Source: Heligmosomoides polygyrus polygyrus
Taxonomy: Eukaryota > Nematoda > Chromadorea > Rhabditida > Heligmosomidae
Length of the DNA: 64,000 nucleotides
Reading direction: 5' to 3'
Assembly (NCBI GenBank): GCA_947396885.1
Contig: OX377206.1
Span: forward strand, 11,958,778 to 12,022,777
The notes beneath the pieces were generated by a model. The model saw only the letters and a list, made by a program, of their open reading frames with translations, made no database searches and was not told where the DNA came from. The translations under genes and the position numbers were made by a program. Positions 30,574 to 39,944 of the stretch are shown in pieces (within the stretch, counting starts at the first letter, position 1; the number at the start of each line of letters is the position of its first letter).

Positions 30574-31535
30574 CCAGAGAAGGGTCTCAGGCGTAGGTCT
30601 GAACTGGGGAAATGGGTAGTATTACGAGAATTTCCACCTTTCATATAGTAGAAAAACATGTTTCGTTTTTGCTGAGTCCTTGAATCAAAAGAGCCGTCGA
30701 AGGCGGGGGTACAGTAGCGCACCGTCAGCACGTGCCCACGTGCGTGCGTGCGCGCGCCCTGTTGTATGAGACGTGGCGAAAGACTCTGCGACAAACGAGT
30801 CGGTGGCTCAGCAGATTGTGGGGCTGCTTCAGAGGTGCTAGGCCAGATGTTCGATCCCCGGGCTGTGTACTGTTTTTGCATTTTTTTCATAACCGCTGCC
30901 TCCTTTACCAATATGCTTCCTACATATCTCCTACACATTTATTTCACTCTAGATTGTCGAAAGGGCCAGATTCGCAATCAACGCCCCATGACCTCGACAG
31001 CCCTAGTCACCCGTACCTGCTCTAACCTACCGTAATCAACCAAAATTTCAAAAGCGAATGTCAGATTCGTGATCAACACCCCAAATAACCCAGCTAGGAG
31101 AAGTCTGGGCAAAATCGGTGATCATGACCTCGAAAGCCCTAGTCATCCGTACCTGCTGTAAGCCCTACCTGCTGTGAGGTCACTGTTTACGCCGAAAAAC
31201 ACAAAACGTTGTATAATTCAGAAACTGGGAAAAGTGAGTGAACCACAGCTCATAGTAAGCCCTTATTCGACAATTTAGAGTGAAATAAATGTGTAGGAGA
31301 TGTGTAGGAAGCAAACTGGTGAAGGAAGCAGCGCTTATGAAAAAATGCAAAAATAGTGCATAGCACGGGAGTCGAACATCTGGTCTAGCACCTTCCCTCC
31401 TTCGAGGGCCCGTAACGGTTTTGGTTCAAAGACTCAGCAAAAACGAAACATGTTTTTCTACTATATGAAGGGTGGGGATTCCTGCAGTACTATCCATTTT
31501 CTCCGTTCAGACCTACGCCTGAGACCGTTCCCTAA
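30574..31535. mobile_element. tRNA-headed foldback, copy 2 (nested)
   Basis: Same family as 12010-13102: left end CCAGAGAAGGGTCTCAGG, right end the complement of 'agggaacggtctcaggcg', flanked by TAA (30571-30573) and TAA (31536-31538). The left arm keeps the GC-rich segment and tRNA-like head; the right arm has lost the GC-rich part. It inserted only about 50 bp inside the left end of the TA-flanked element. Confidence 0.85.
30807..30873 (+). repeat. tRNA-like head in the nested foldback
   Basis: A box TGGCTCAGCAGA and B box ATGTTCGATCCCC, separated by about 40 bp. This B box is closer to the Pol III consensus than that of copy 1. The inverse partner at 31352-31385 retains only the B-box end (minus strand AGATGTTCGACTCCCG). 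Confidence 0.6.
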
Positions 31536-32752
31536 TAAGAACGCACCAAATTTGATACACATTTTAAAAAATGTTTGCCCATGGTTTGTAGATTATGGTG
31601 GAGCGGTATTATTCATAAGGGACCACTTCTAAATTAATAAGAGCCTTCAGATCGAGTGGGTTGCTTTGCAGCCCGCATCGCAGCACCTCGTACGGAGTAT
31701 TATTTCTTTTTCGTTCCAAAGAAGATATTGAACAATAGTTTTTACAGGCTTTATAGAGCAGAACATTTTCTTAAAAATGGTTAATAAAAAAGATTAAAAA
31801 TCTAAAGATTCAGGAATTTCACAGCTAGTCTTTCGCAGGTGCAATATTTTGCAGATGCACTGAGAACTGCTACCACGTCCTTTTCTTTTGCTGTTAAAAG
31901 AATCGCTCTACCAGAATGCGCATTTTGCCTTTAAACAGCGCGATTGAGTCTCCAATATATGGTGCTATGTTTTTGTTCCTATCAAGCGAACATTTTTATT
32001 GATTTTCACTCTTTTTACAGAAAAACCTAGGGTGTGAGGGGAGATATTTTGGAAAATCCTGTATGACAAAAACCTGCCATGCGTGGCCATTGTGTTTATT
32101 TCATCAGGTTTCCGCAAAGGTAGTATTAAACGCACTATTACATATTTTGTCATTTCTGGGATCGCTCATCTTCGAGAAATTTTTCATCAAATGAGGCAGA
32201 GGCTGAATACCCATTTCGACCGCACTTACAAATTTTCTCTCTACCTTCTTCTCCTCATAGCTGAGTCTTCGCATTACTCGTGGTCTTATAGAGCTTTCCT
32301 TGTAGTTTTCTAGAAGTTACATATTGCTTAGTTGTAGACTACGCACATGGCTGAGTATTGCATTTGTTCCAGCTGGTTGCTGCGTCGTGTATGATCAGAA
32401 AATTAATAGCGTTCTTCTATTGTAGCTTCGATCCGTTCATCTAATATTCACTCTTGAGAAGTCTCTGAACTGCCCTACACAATACCACCATAACCTGTGC
32501 TCAACAACCAATCTTCCGAATTTTAGTCACATCGGAATGGGAGCGCTCCACCACAGGCCAGAGAAGAATTTTCGGTAGTTTTACGTGAGAGCGCATTACT
32601 TTGTAATAAGAGCAGCTACAGCCATGATACTTTCCAGAAGTATAGCACTATGTATATGCTACATAACAGTTGGTATGCGGTTCTTTGCAATTGGAAAAAT
32701 ACAACCAATAAGGTCGCCTAATTTTCTTGCAGGACTTATGGTCCATCCTGTA

Positions 32753-32839
32753 TATGTATGCCGCGATGCTGACTCGAATGGTAGTGTGGATGCCATTTAC
32801 AACAAGTATTGAAATTGAGGAAAGGAGATTTTACGCGCC
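32753..32839. other. Short spacer
   Basis: Between the composite element and the next MITE. A 75-codon ORF that began inside the element ends here and is not recognised. Confidence 0.3.
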
Positions 32840-32842
32840 TTA

Positions 32843-32967
32843 GCCCTAGTTTATACTTGCGCCGCTCCGCGGCGCGGCGCGATGTTTGGGATAGATATCG
32901 ACCGGGCGACGCGAAAGATCGATATCGTGGTGCCGCTCCGCGTGGCGGCGCAACTATAAACTAGGGC
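32843..32967. mobile_element. Harbinger-like MITE, family C
   Basis: A 125-bp near-palindrome: GCCCTAGTTTATACTTGCGC and its inverse GCCCTAGTTTATAGTTGCGC. It is flanked by TTA on both sides (32840-32842 and 32968-32970) and is GC-rich in the arms. A diverged half copy of the same type starts at 34516. Confidence 0.85.
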
Positions 32968-32970
32968 TTA

Positions 32971-34181
32971 CTCTTCAATGTCTCCCTGGATATCCAATTA
33001 CTAATTTCATCTATAAGCACAGGTTCTGGTACAGTCTTATGCTTGGCTTTGGGCAATCAAAGTAATTGTTTAGAATAAATATTTGTCAAAGCACGGCACA
33101 AAAATTAAGGCATTTTCGCCTGCAAAGCCTTGCAACTTCTACATTAAATAGCGTCTACATCATCAATCAAATAGAAAACATTAACACTTAGGCACACTCA
33201 TGACGTGTTCACTAGATTCGGAGAACCGCATGATTTCCCACTTCATGACATTGAAGTTAAATTTAGTTTAGTTCGTTGTAGCTAAACTATCATAAATTTA
33301 TAAGCGTTCGAACAGCGTCGACATTTTGTACAAACTTAAACACAATTTTTTTAAATGCGCAATTCCTAATATTTTGCAATGGTCACATTCTGTGAGGACC
33401 TAGGATTCTCCAAATATGAGAGTCGCTCCTTCACCAAATACTATTGATATCTAAAAAAAATCAGATTGCAATAGGCTTAATGAGAAGACTTCAGAATATT
33501 CTGCTAGTGCCTATTACATTTTCTAAGATATGTAGCAACAGTATTTGGGTGAATATGTACAACGCATGCGAATCTCCTTTTTAGAAGAGTGTTTGATTTG
33601 GGAAACCTTTTTGGCTGCTGGAATACTTAACGTTACCAAAAAAAGAAATCCAAATAAGAAAAAAGTTTTACTGAAAAGTTGATCTAAGCAAAGACGATTT
33701 TTTAGCGTGATGTCGATGCGAGGAAGCTCTCTGGTTGAATAAAAACAAATACCAAAAACAAACAATGTATAATAGCGAACTCAGTGAGCAAATGAGCAGA
33801 GCAGCTGAAAAGAAAGGAATTTGGCGTGGAAAAAGCAAAAGCGATGATTGACGACGAAAAAGGGAAATCAATGAAGGCAGGAAGCAAGCCGCCCCCCCCC
33901 CCCCTCCCTTCCTCTCAGTCTCCTCCCCTACCAACTCAGTCATCGTCGTTATCACGCTCATCGTCGTCGGCACGTTATTAAACTCGAACACGTGTGCCCG
34001 TGAAGCATAAAGTGCATGAGAGAACGCAGTGTTTCTTCAGAATGAAGGGACGGAGGCTAAAAGATAATGCCAAACGTCCACGCGTGCAGCTTTAAGTAAG
34101 ATGCTGCTAGGTTGTAAGGAATCATCGTCGTCATCTGCAAGTGTTGACCACTCCTTCAGATGAATACATATTAGATCATAA
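32971..34181. other. Unassigned region with a poly-C tract
   Basis: AT-rich, no gene recognised. The minus-strand ORFs at 33523-33991 overlap in different frames and are low in complexity. A run of 13 C lies at 33892-33904. Confidence 0.35.
33892..33904 (-). repeat. Poly-G tract (13 G on the minus strand)
   Basis: Thirteen uninterrupted C on the plus strand. It is one of six G or C runs of 11 or more in the window. Confidence 0.95.
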
Positions 34182-34231
34182 ATGATAAGGGTCGGCCCTA
34201 GTCAATTCCTTTTGAGACGCGCCACGCATTC
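34182..34231 (-). repeat. SINE fragment cut by a Tc1-like insertion
   Basis: The reverse-oriented SINE tail 'gataagggtcggccctagtc' and 'gagacgcgccacgcattcta' stops exactly at TA, where the Tc1-like terminal repeat begins. Confidence 0.75.
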
Positions 34232-34233
34232 TA

Positions 34234-34512
34234 CAGGGTGCGCCAAAATAACGGCTTGAGAGTTTGGTATTTTCCTGTGCGAACGCATCAACCTGCAGCA
34301 CTACGGCAATGGTGCCAATTGTTTCGGCACATCTTTTTGTATCGGTCGGTTTCCTTCGAGTTCAATTTGGAGCCATCAGCCGTGTTCCGCACAATGTCAA
34401 ACCAGTCAGAGTGATATCGTTCGTTCGCTCGTTGTCGCTCAAACGACTGTTTCTAAAGCAATAATTCCGTACAAGTAGCTGGCCATGAAGGTGACCGTCC
34501 AGGCCGAGGACG
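34234..34512 (+). mobile_element. Tc1-like element, 5' end fragment
   Basis: Starts CAGGGTGCGCCAAAATAACG after TA (34232-34233), then 'gcgaacgcatcaacctgcag' and later 'tggccatgaaggtgaccgtc', matching the element at 14835. The transposase part is reduced to a short, frame-broken piece. It ends where a Harbinger-like MITE half begins. Confidence 0.75.
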
Positions 34513-34515
34513 TAA

Positions 34516-34600
34516 GGCGCCTTTTATACTTGCGCTGCCGCGCGGCGCGGCGTGATGGTTGCCATAGCTATCGATTTTTCGCGCCTCCCTGCGGCGTCGC
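34516..34600. mobile_element. Half of a Harbinger-like MITE, family C
   Basis: After TAA (34513-34515) the sequence 'ggcgccttttatacttgcgc' resembles the end of the element at 32843. No convincing inverse end was found. Confidence 0.5.
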
Positions 34601-35522
34601 ATCGCTTTCATACCCCCACGCCTCAAAACACCACATTTGACGGAATTTTGGGTTACGGTATTCGGCGAATCGCGTCGAAGAAGAGAAGGGCGGGGCGCGG
34701 CGCGATCAGCCGCGCGGGCTCAACACAAACTCGCGGAACAGCGGGATCCAGTTCCAAAACGGCCTGGTAATGAAGACTTCTCTGCTTCCTCTCCTTATCG
34801 ACGTTGCATTCATCCATTTCTAATAGTTTGATGGCGAAATACCTCCAGGAACGTGGTTCTGAAATCGATTAATTGAAGTATACGAAAGAAGGTGTTAGGG
34901 CGAACGTTGATCTTCCTTCCAAACCAGTAGTGATGAGAGCTAGTCGATAGCCTTCTAACAAGGACTTGTAAGACGCAACGATCTGTTGTAGGGTGTTCTG
35001 AAGCTTCCTTCTCTTCGTAAACAATTAGATTCTCGCCGGCTGTTCGGAGATTCCACCGAAATTGAGGCGATGGTGCACGTTCGCCGCTGTGTAGGCGACT
35101 AATAGAACGAGAATCGATAATCTTCATGAAGCTGGAGAACAACGCTTAGGGGGTGAATATGGATTCGTACGCGTTTTTGCTGGCCAATTTTGCGCGAATT
35201 AGGGTACCGAGCGAGACACGCACAGGACTTTTGAAGTAATGAATTGTGTAGATTTTGAAGCGCTGCACGTTTACAACATGGAACAACCTGCAAAAAAAGC
35301 CTTTGAGCCTGCTAAGACGAAGTTTTACACGACATGTGGTGCAGTGCTTCATGTATATACATCTAGGGCAGTGGTAGAAGTGTCCATCTTCAAGCAAATG
35401 AGTGCACCAAGGTTGGGCTTTGCGAGAGACGAGGTCCGTAGTTGTCTTCGCTAAAGATTTCGAGGAACGAAGGACCGCCTGCTGCTCTTAACCTCCTCGC
35501 AAAACTTCCGGTCGGTCAAACA
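34601..35522. other. Unassigned region
   Basis: Contains a 110-codon minus-strand ORF (34810-35142) and opposed ORFs at 35146-35454. None has a recognisable domain or good splice context, and opposite strands are open over the same bases, so I do not call them genes. Confidence 0.3.
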
Positions 35523-35594
35523 GCGCCGATGATGCAAGGCGTAGCATCGCTGCCTGGGAAGCAGATGATGCGGGTTCAAGTCCTGCCTGGCGCA
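35523..35594 (+). tRNA. tRNA-like gene, anticodon GGG (Pro)
   Basis: 72 nt fold into a complete cloverleaf. The acceptor stem GCGCCGA pairs with CTGGCGC (six of seven, one G-U). The D stem ATGC pairs perfectly with GCAT around an 8-base loop containing GG. The anticodon stem has four pairs around the loop CTGGGAA, the variable loop is four bases, and the T stem GCGGG pairs with CCTGC (one G-U) around TTCAAGT. The invariant T8, A14, GG, T33 and the T-loop bases are present. The anticodon GGG would read proline CCC/CCU codons, but G34 tRNA-Pro is unusual in eukaryotic nuclei. With two mismatches (7-66 and 27-43) it may be a tRNA pseudogene or SINE head. Confidence 0.55.
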
Positions 35595-35800
35595 AGAGCT
35601 TTGATCGCAAGAAAACATCCCTTTAACAACTGAATTATTCATTAGCTAGCCATCTCCATTCACTACATAAGCCAAACGCGCTCTCAAACATTAACAGGCT
35701 GTCATGCTGCAGGCCTGTTTCGAATTTATTATTCATATTAGATGTTGGATAAAATATTGGATGGAAACATGAACACACACTTGTAAAACAATAGGAAAAA
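35595..35800. other. Spacer
   Basis: Nothing recognised. There is no obvious T-run terminator for Pol III within 20 bases after the tRNA-like gene. Confidence 0.3.
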
Positions 35801-36280
35801 TATACAATTTTCACGTCGAATTGAAACACTTTTCAAACCAAATTTAACAACATTTTTCAATTCAAATTGGGCACTTTTCAAAAAAAAAGACACTTTCCAA
35901 ATCAAATTGGGCACTTTTCAAACCAAATTGGACACTTTAAAAAATGGACACTTTTCATGTCAAACTGGACACTCTTTTAAGCTAGCCTAGGGCTTTTGAA
36001 AACAAACCGAACCCTTCCAAATCGAGAGCTTCTTCAACATTAAAGTAGAGACACTCCAAAAAAGGTTGGAATAGGTTGGAATAATTTTTTGTTCGAGGAC
36101 AATTTTAATATAACTTTCTTTGAAGTATCATATCATATTTCATACTATATAATAGTCCACTAAGCGATGAGTCACAATACCGATCGACGCGATGAGTCAT
36201 AAAATAGGGGAAATTAAGGGAAAGTTACGGGGCACAAATTAAGGCAAGAAAATAGCGGAAAATAACAAGACGCCTTCTAC

Positions 36281-36488
36281 GTGCCTGGCGACTCAGTAGA
36301 CGAGCTAAACACGTCGCCAAAGGTGCCTGGCGACTCAGTAGACGTGCCGAACACGTCGCCAAAGGTGCCTGGCGACTCAGTAGACGTGCCGAACACGTCG
36401 GCAACCGTGCCAGGCGATGCAGTAGACGTGCCGGACACGTCGGCGACCGTGCATGGCGAGCCGTACACATGCCGAACACGTCGCCAAC
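36281..36488. repeat. 42-bp tandem array, five units
   Basis: Units start at 36281, 36323, 36365, 36407 and 36449, each of the form gtgcctggcgactcagtaga then cgtgccgaacacgtcgcc. Because 42 is a multiple of three, several frames stay open (one gives 14-residue repeats VPGDSVDVPNTSPK). Open frames on both strands mean this is no evidence for translation. Confidence 0.9.
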
Positions 36489-37260
36489 TTCAGCACTGGG
36501 GGTAATCGAGATCGCTGAACACGATTATGAAGTTCGCTTTCGAAGTGTAGATCACCATCTATCGATATCGATCAAATTATCGATTCTTATGGATATCGTC
36601 CAAGCGGTCCGAAACTTCAGCCCTGGGGTAACCGAGGCCGCTGAACATGATTATGAAGTTCGTTTTTAAAGTGTAGATCACCATCGATCGATATCGAACA
36701 AAGTATCGATTTTTGATGGATGTCGTCCAAGCGGTCCGAAACTTCAGCCCTAGGGGTAACCGAGGCCGCTGAACATGATTGTGAAATTCGTTTTTGAAGT
36801 GTTGATTACCATCGATCGCTATTGAACAAATTACAGAAGACGTGCCGAAAGCGGTCTGGGGATTCAGAAGACGTGCCGAACACGTCGCCCACTTCAGCCC
36901 TGGGGGTAATCGAGGTCGCTGAACATGATTATGAAGTTCGTTTTTGAAGTGTAGATCACCATCGATCGATTCTGATCAAGTTGCGGAGCGCGAAAATAGC
37001 GGAAATTACCCAGATGTCTTCTATCATACTCTATAATAACGCGCTAAGCGCTGAGTCATACTATCAATCGGCGCCGCCGCCGCAGAAATTAGTCATAAAA
37101 TAGGGGGGGGGGGAAATTACGGCAGTAAAATAGCGAAAATACCCAGACGTCTTCTCCCTGCCTGGGAACTTTAGCCCTGGGGCAATCAAGGTTGTTCAAC
37201 ACGAATCTGAAATTCGTTTTTAAAGTTTCGATCGCCATCTATCGATACTGATCAAATTAG
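36489..37260. repeat. ~127-bp tandem repeats
   Basis: The marker 'cttcagccct' recurs at about 36490, 36617, 36744, 36894 and, diverged, at 37171. Each is followed by 'gctgaacatgattatgaagt' and 'gtagatcaccat' next to cgatcgat palindromes. The spacing is first 127 and then larger where 42-bp-like units have been added. Confidence 0.8.
37103..37113 (+). repeat. Poly-G tract, 11 G
   Basis: Uninterrupted G run inside the satellite core. Confidence 0.95.
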
Positions 37261-37589
37261 GGGCACGAAAACCCAGACGACTTCTACGTGCCAGGGGATT
37301 CAGAAGACATGCGGAATACGTCGCATGACGTGCCTGGGACTCAAAGGACGTGCCAAAGGCTTCAGGTGTGCCGAAGACGTCGTCCGCTAAGGGTGGATCA
37401 TTGAGGGGGACCAATACCAGTAAGGGGACCGTTTCACTAGGGGAGGACCAGTACTGAGGAACTAATGGATCGCCCTATCATACTATATGCTGTACGTGGT
37501 GGAACCTTTTGTACTCCTAGGTCGGGAAAAAGCTGTACAAGTAGAGCAGCTAGCTTGATGTGATTGTCCTTAGCTTAGTGATACTGCAA

Positions 37590-37645
37590 CATCGCGCGGA
37601 GCGCGCAAGTGCGAGGCACGCCGACGGGCGTGACGGAGCACTTGT
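37590..37645. other. Double-hairpin motif, copy 1
   Basis: The first hairpin is TCGCGCGGAGCGCGCA. The second pairs CAAGTGC and GGCACGCC with GGCGTGAC and GCACTTG around the loop GACG. The same pair occurs at 52490-52546 with compensating differences. It could be the terminal hairpin of a transposon or a structured RNA. Confidence 0.6.
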
Positions 37646-38081
37646 TAATTATAATAAGAGAACACATAATTTTTAAATTTATAACTTTTTCTTAAAATAA
37701 ATTTAAATTCATTATTTTTTCTCAGAAAATAAAAATTTTGTAAAATTATTTCACTCATTTGGCAGTTAAAGTAGAAGAAAATTAAAAAAAGTTATTCTAA
37801 GTTTTCCTTGAACAAAAAAATGTTCTAACTATGTTATAGAGTCTTTAGTTCAACTTGTAAGAAGATCGTCTCTATTTGGAACACGTTCAATTTGATTTCA
37901 AAGTTCATAGGCCAGCTTAAAAGAGTGTCTGTATTTGATTTGAAAAGTGTCCAGTTCGACGTGAAAATGGTATAAATAACTTCTACTAGAAATTAGAAAA
38001 TCGCGAGAGGTTGATAGAAAGTAGATAGGAGGCATTCGCAACAACTACGACAAGTATTTAGTCAGCAGCAATTTCTTGAAT

Positions 38082-38348
38082 GGGCACGTGAAGCTCAGTC
38101 GGTGGAGGCGCCGGCAGCGGGCACTCGCATACCAAGTTCTTGGTTCGGATTTCCCACATAGGCCACGAAGCCTTCCGACCCTCAGTCGTCGACGAATTAG
38201 CACCGGGGTTGTCTGGGAAGGACAAAGCCCTGATATCTTCGTCAGCTGGCCACCGCAAGTCATTGTATGCCATTCACATTGTCTTCACAACATCCCGTAG
38301 AACTAGAATGCGTATTGCGCATCCCAACAGGGATTGAATAGCGCCGTA
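38082..38348 (+). repeat. tRNA-derived SINE, nearly full length
   Basis: Head 'gaagctcagtcggtggaggc', B box 'cttggttcggatttccca', body 'ggttgtctgggaaggacaaa' and end 'ggattgaatagcgccgtata'. The head is more diverged than in other copies. It is followed after about 30 bp by an inverse copy. Confidence 0.85.
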
Positions 38349-38380
38349 TATTAACATTCATCTTAATTTCTTAAATGCAT

Positions 38381-38671
38381 AAAGGATAAAGGATAAAGGA
38401 TAAAGGACGGCGCTACTCAATCTCTTTTGGGATGCGCCACGCCTTCTACTTCTACGGGATGTCGTGGAGGCGATTTGGATGCCTATTTGGCCATAAAATG
38501 ACTTGCGGTGGCCAGCCGATGAATAAGTCAGCACTCTATCCTTCCCAGACAAGTGTGTTACGAGTTTATCGACCCCGGAGGGATGGAAGATTTTGTTGGT
38601 GGGATATCCGTACCAGGAACCTGGTATCGGGTGCACACGACAGCCGGCACCTCTCACGACTGCACTACACG
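38381..38671 (-). repeat. tRNA-derived SINE, nearly full length
   Basis: Tail with three 'aaaggat' units (38381-38407), body 'acttctacgggatgtcgtgg', head at the right. It forms a tail-to-tail pair with the copy at 38082-38348, which can fold back on itself. Confidence 0.9.
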
Positions 38672-39398
38672 AGACCAGATGCTCTTATTATTATATTATG
38701 ACATTATTCTACACATAGAAGACAGTGATCTCTGCGTAATGTATTGCTGTTAAAAATGAGTTGCACCAGTTTTACGCTTCTAAAAACCAAAGCTTCTTCG
38801 AACGCGGAATTTTTAAACATCCCGAAATATGGAAAAAGGTCATCCAACAAAGCAGTCTAGTATATTACAAAGATTAATGTTTGTTGTCATTATAAATAAA
38901 TTCACTTTGAAAAATATGAAGAAGCTACATTAATTATCGAACAACCCATTTCTATATTGCCTCATAAGCGATCCCACGATCCCATTTTCCAATGCCATGG
39001 GCAAGTGGCGATTTGAAACACCAGCACTCTTCGAAGCTCTATGCTAGAGGTTTTCGACACTATCGTGCTTTCATGACTCCAGACGATGGAAAGTAGTTCG
39101 AGACTTCTCAAGTCCGCACTGGAAATTTTTGTTGACGACCTAGACTCATGAATCCACTTGGTCATCCGGTCATCCTTATATTTTAGGTCGAAGCAAGGAC
39201 TTACACAGTGATGTGGAAACGAAATCTATAAGCAACGTGAAATGTAAAAAAAAAAAAATTAAAGTAAATAACAAAATTTTAGGGCAAAGAAATGGAAGCA
39301 CAAGCAGTGAGACCTATCTGGTAAAGCGGAGAACGACACAGAAGCAATGAGATCGGAGTCGGACTATGAGACGGCTGAATGTGAGCGGTAGACTTTAC
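38672..39398. other. Unassigned spacer
   Basis: AT-rich. The minus-strand ORF at 38962-39165 is preceded by a reasonable splice acceptor (tttccag) but has no recognisable protein similarity. Confidence 0.3.
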
Positions 39399-39521
39399 AA
39401 CAAAGTCGCGTGAATGAAATGTGAAATGTCGCGCCACCTTTGTTCCAGTGGATCCGAGCAGGATCGATTCCTCGTGTTGGTCATCGAAACAAATTGCATT
39501 GATTTTCGGATACTGATCCTC
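39399..39521 (-). CDS. Candidate internal exon, protein unknown
   Basis: On the minus strand a good acceptor (tttcccgcag) precedes GAG at 39521, and a good donor (gtaaag) follows GTT at 39399. The piece between is 123 bp, exactly 41 codons, open throughout: EDQYPKINAICFDDQHEESI followed by LLGSTGTKVARHFTFHSRDF and V. 'INAICFDDQHEESILLGST' is faintly like a beta-propeller strand pair, but I cannot name a family. It is the only piece in the window with exon-like boundaries and natural-looking composition. Neighbouring exons were not found, so it may be chance. Confidence 0.25.
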
Positions 39522-39944
39522 CTGCGGGAAACACATTGAGCGATAATCGCAGTTTCATCCCAATCGCACGCACACTAGAGTGGTGCTGTGGCAGGAAGCG
39601 CCACAAACCGCACTGAGCTCGAGACCGCAACCAGGTCGACGAAACACGATATGGCTTCTTGAAAACTTGGAGCATTTATGCAATTCTGCTCAAGGGTCGC
39701 TTGTCACTCTGGGTGTAGGAAACATGAAATGAACAATACATTATACATAGGTGATAAACGATGACGAACGGCACAGAATAACTTCACTCCAAAGCCTTGG
39801 ATACGGCTTTACGGTGGGAATTGCTAAGACCACCAGAAACAGATCGGAATAGATGCATGGTATAGGAACGCGTTGGAACTGGAGCACACTTGCTCGACGC
39901 GCCGCTCACGTGGGCATTCGACCGATGCGCATTGGTCTCCTCTA

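Larger units (their letters stand above)
30523..32750. mobile_element. TA-flanked inverted-repeat element, 2.2 kb composite
   Basis: The ends are CAGGTGGTCCATAAGTCCTG (30523) and the complement of CAGGATGGACCATAAGTCCT (ending 32750), with TA duplications at 30521-30522 and 32751-32752. Removing the nested foldback (30574-31535) leaves 1,266 bp, the normal length of a Tc1/mariner element. I could not read a transposase in 31540-32720; ORFs there are short, so the copy is either non-autonomous or heavily decayed. Confidence 0.85.
35801..37974. mobile_element. GTGTCC-array element carrying satellites
   Basis: The ends are inverse: TATACAATTTTCACGTCGAA at 35801 and its counterpart 'gttcgacgtgaaaatggtat' ending at 37974. 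Inside each end is an array of degenerate 20-22-bp units (left 'caaattgggcacttttcaaa', right 'tttgatttgaaaagtgtcca'). The core holds a 42-bp array, ~127-bp repeats and a double-hairpin motif. There is no transposase. Similar bounded structures are at 48838-50285 and, smaller, at 5141-5990 and perhaps 46100-47075. I know of no named family with this organisation. Confidence 0.7.

Noticed and set aside
34810..35142. 110-codon minus-strand gene
   Set aside because: Reads like non-coding sequence. No family motif, and neighbouring ORFs are open on the opposite strand.
36225..36505. Gene for a 14-residue repeat protein
   Set aside because: The 42-bp period keeps several frames open on both strands at once, so openness carries no coding signal. 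No start context or splice sites support it.
38962..39165. Second exon next to the candidate at 39399-39521
   Set aside because: A tttccag acceptor exists, but the only open frame gives an unrecognisable peptide and no clear donor follows.
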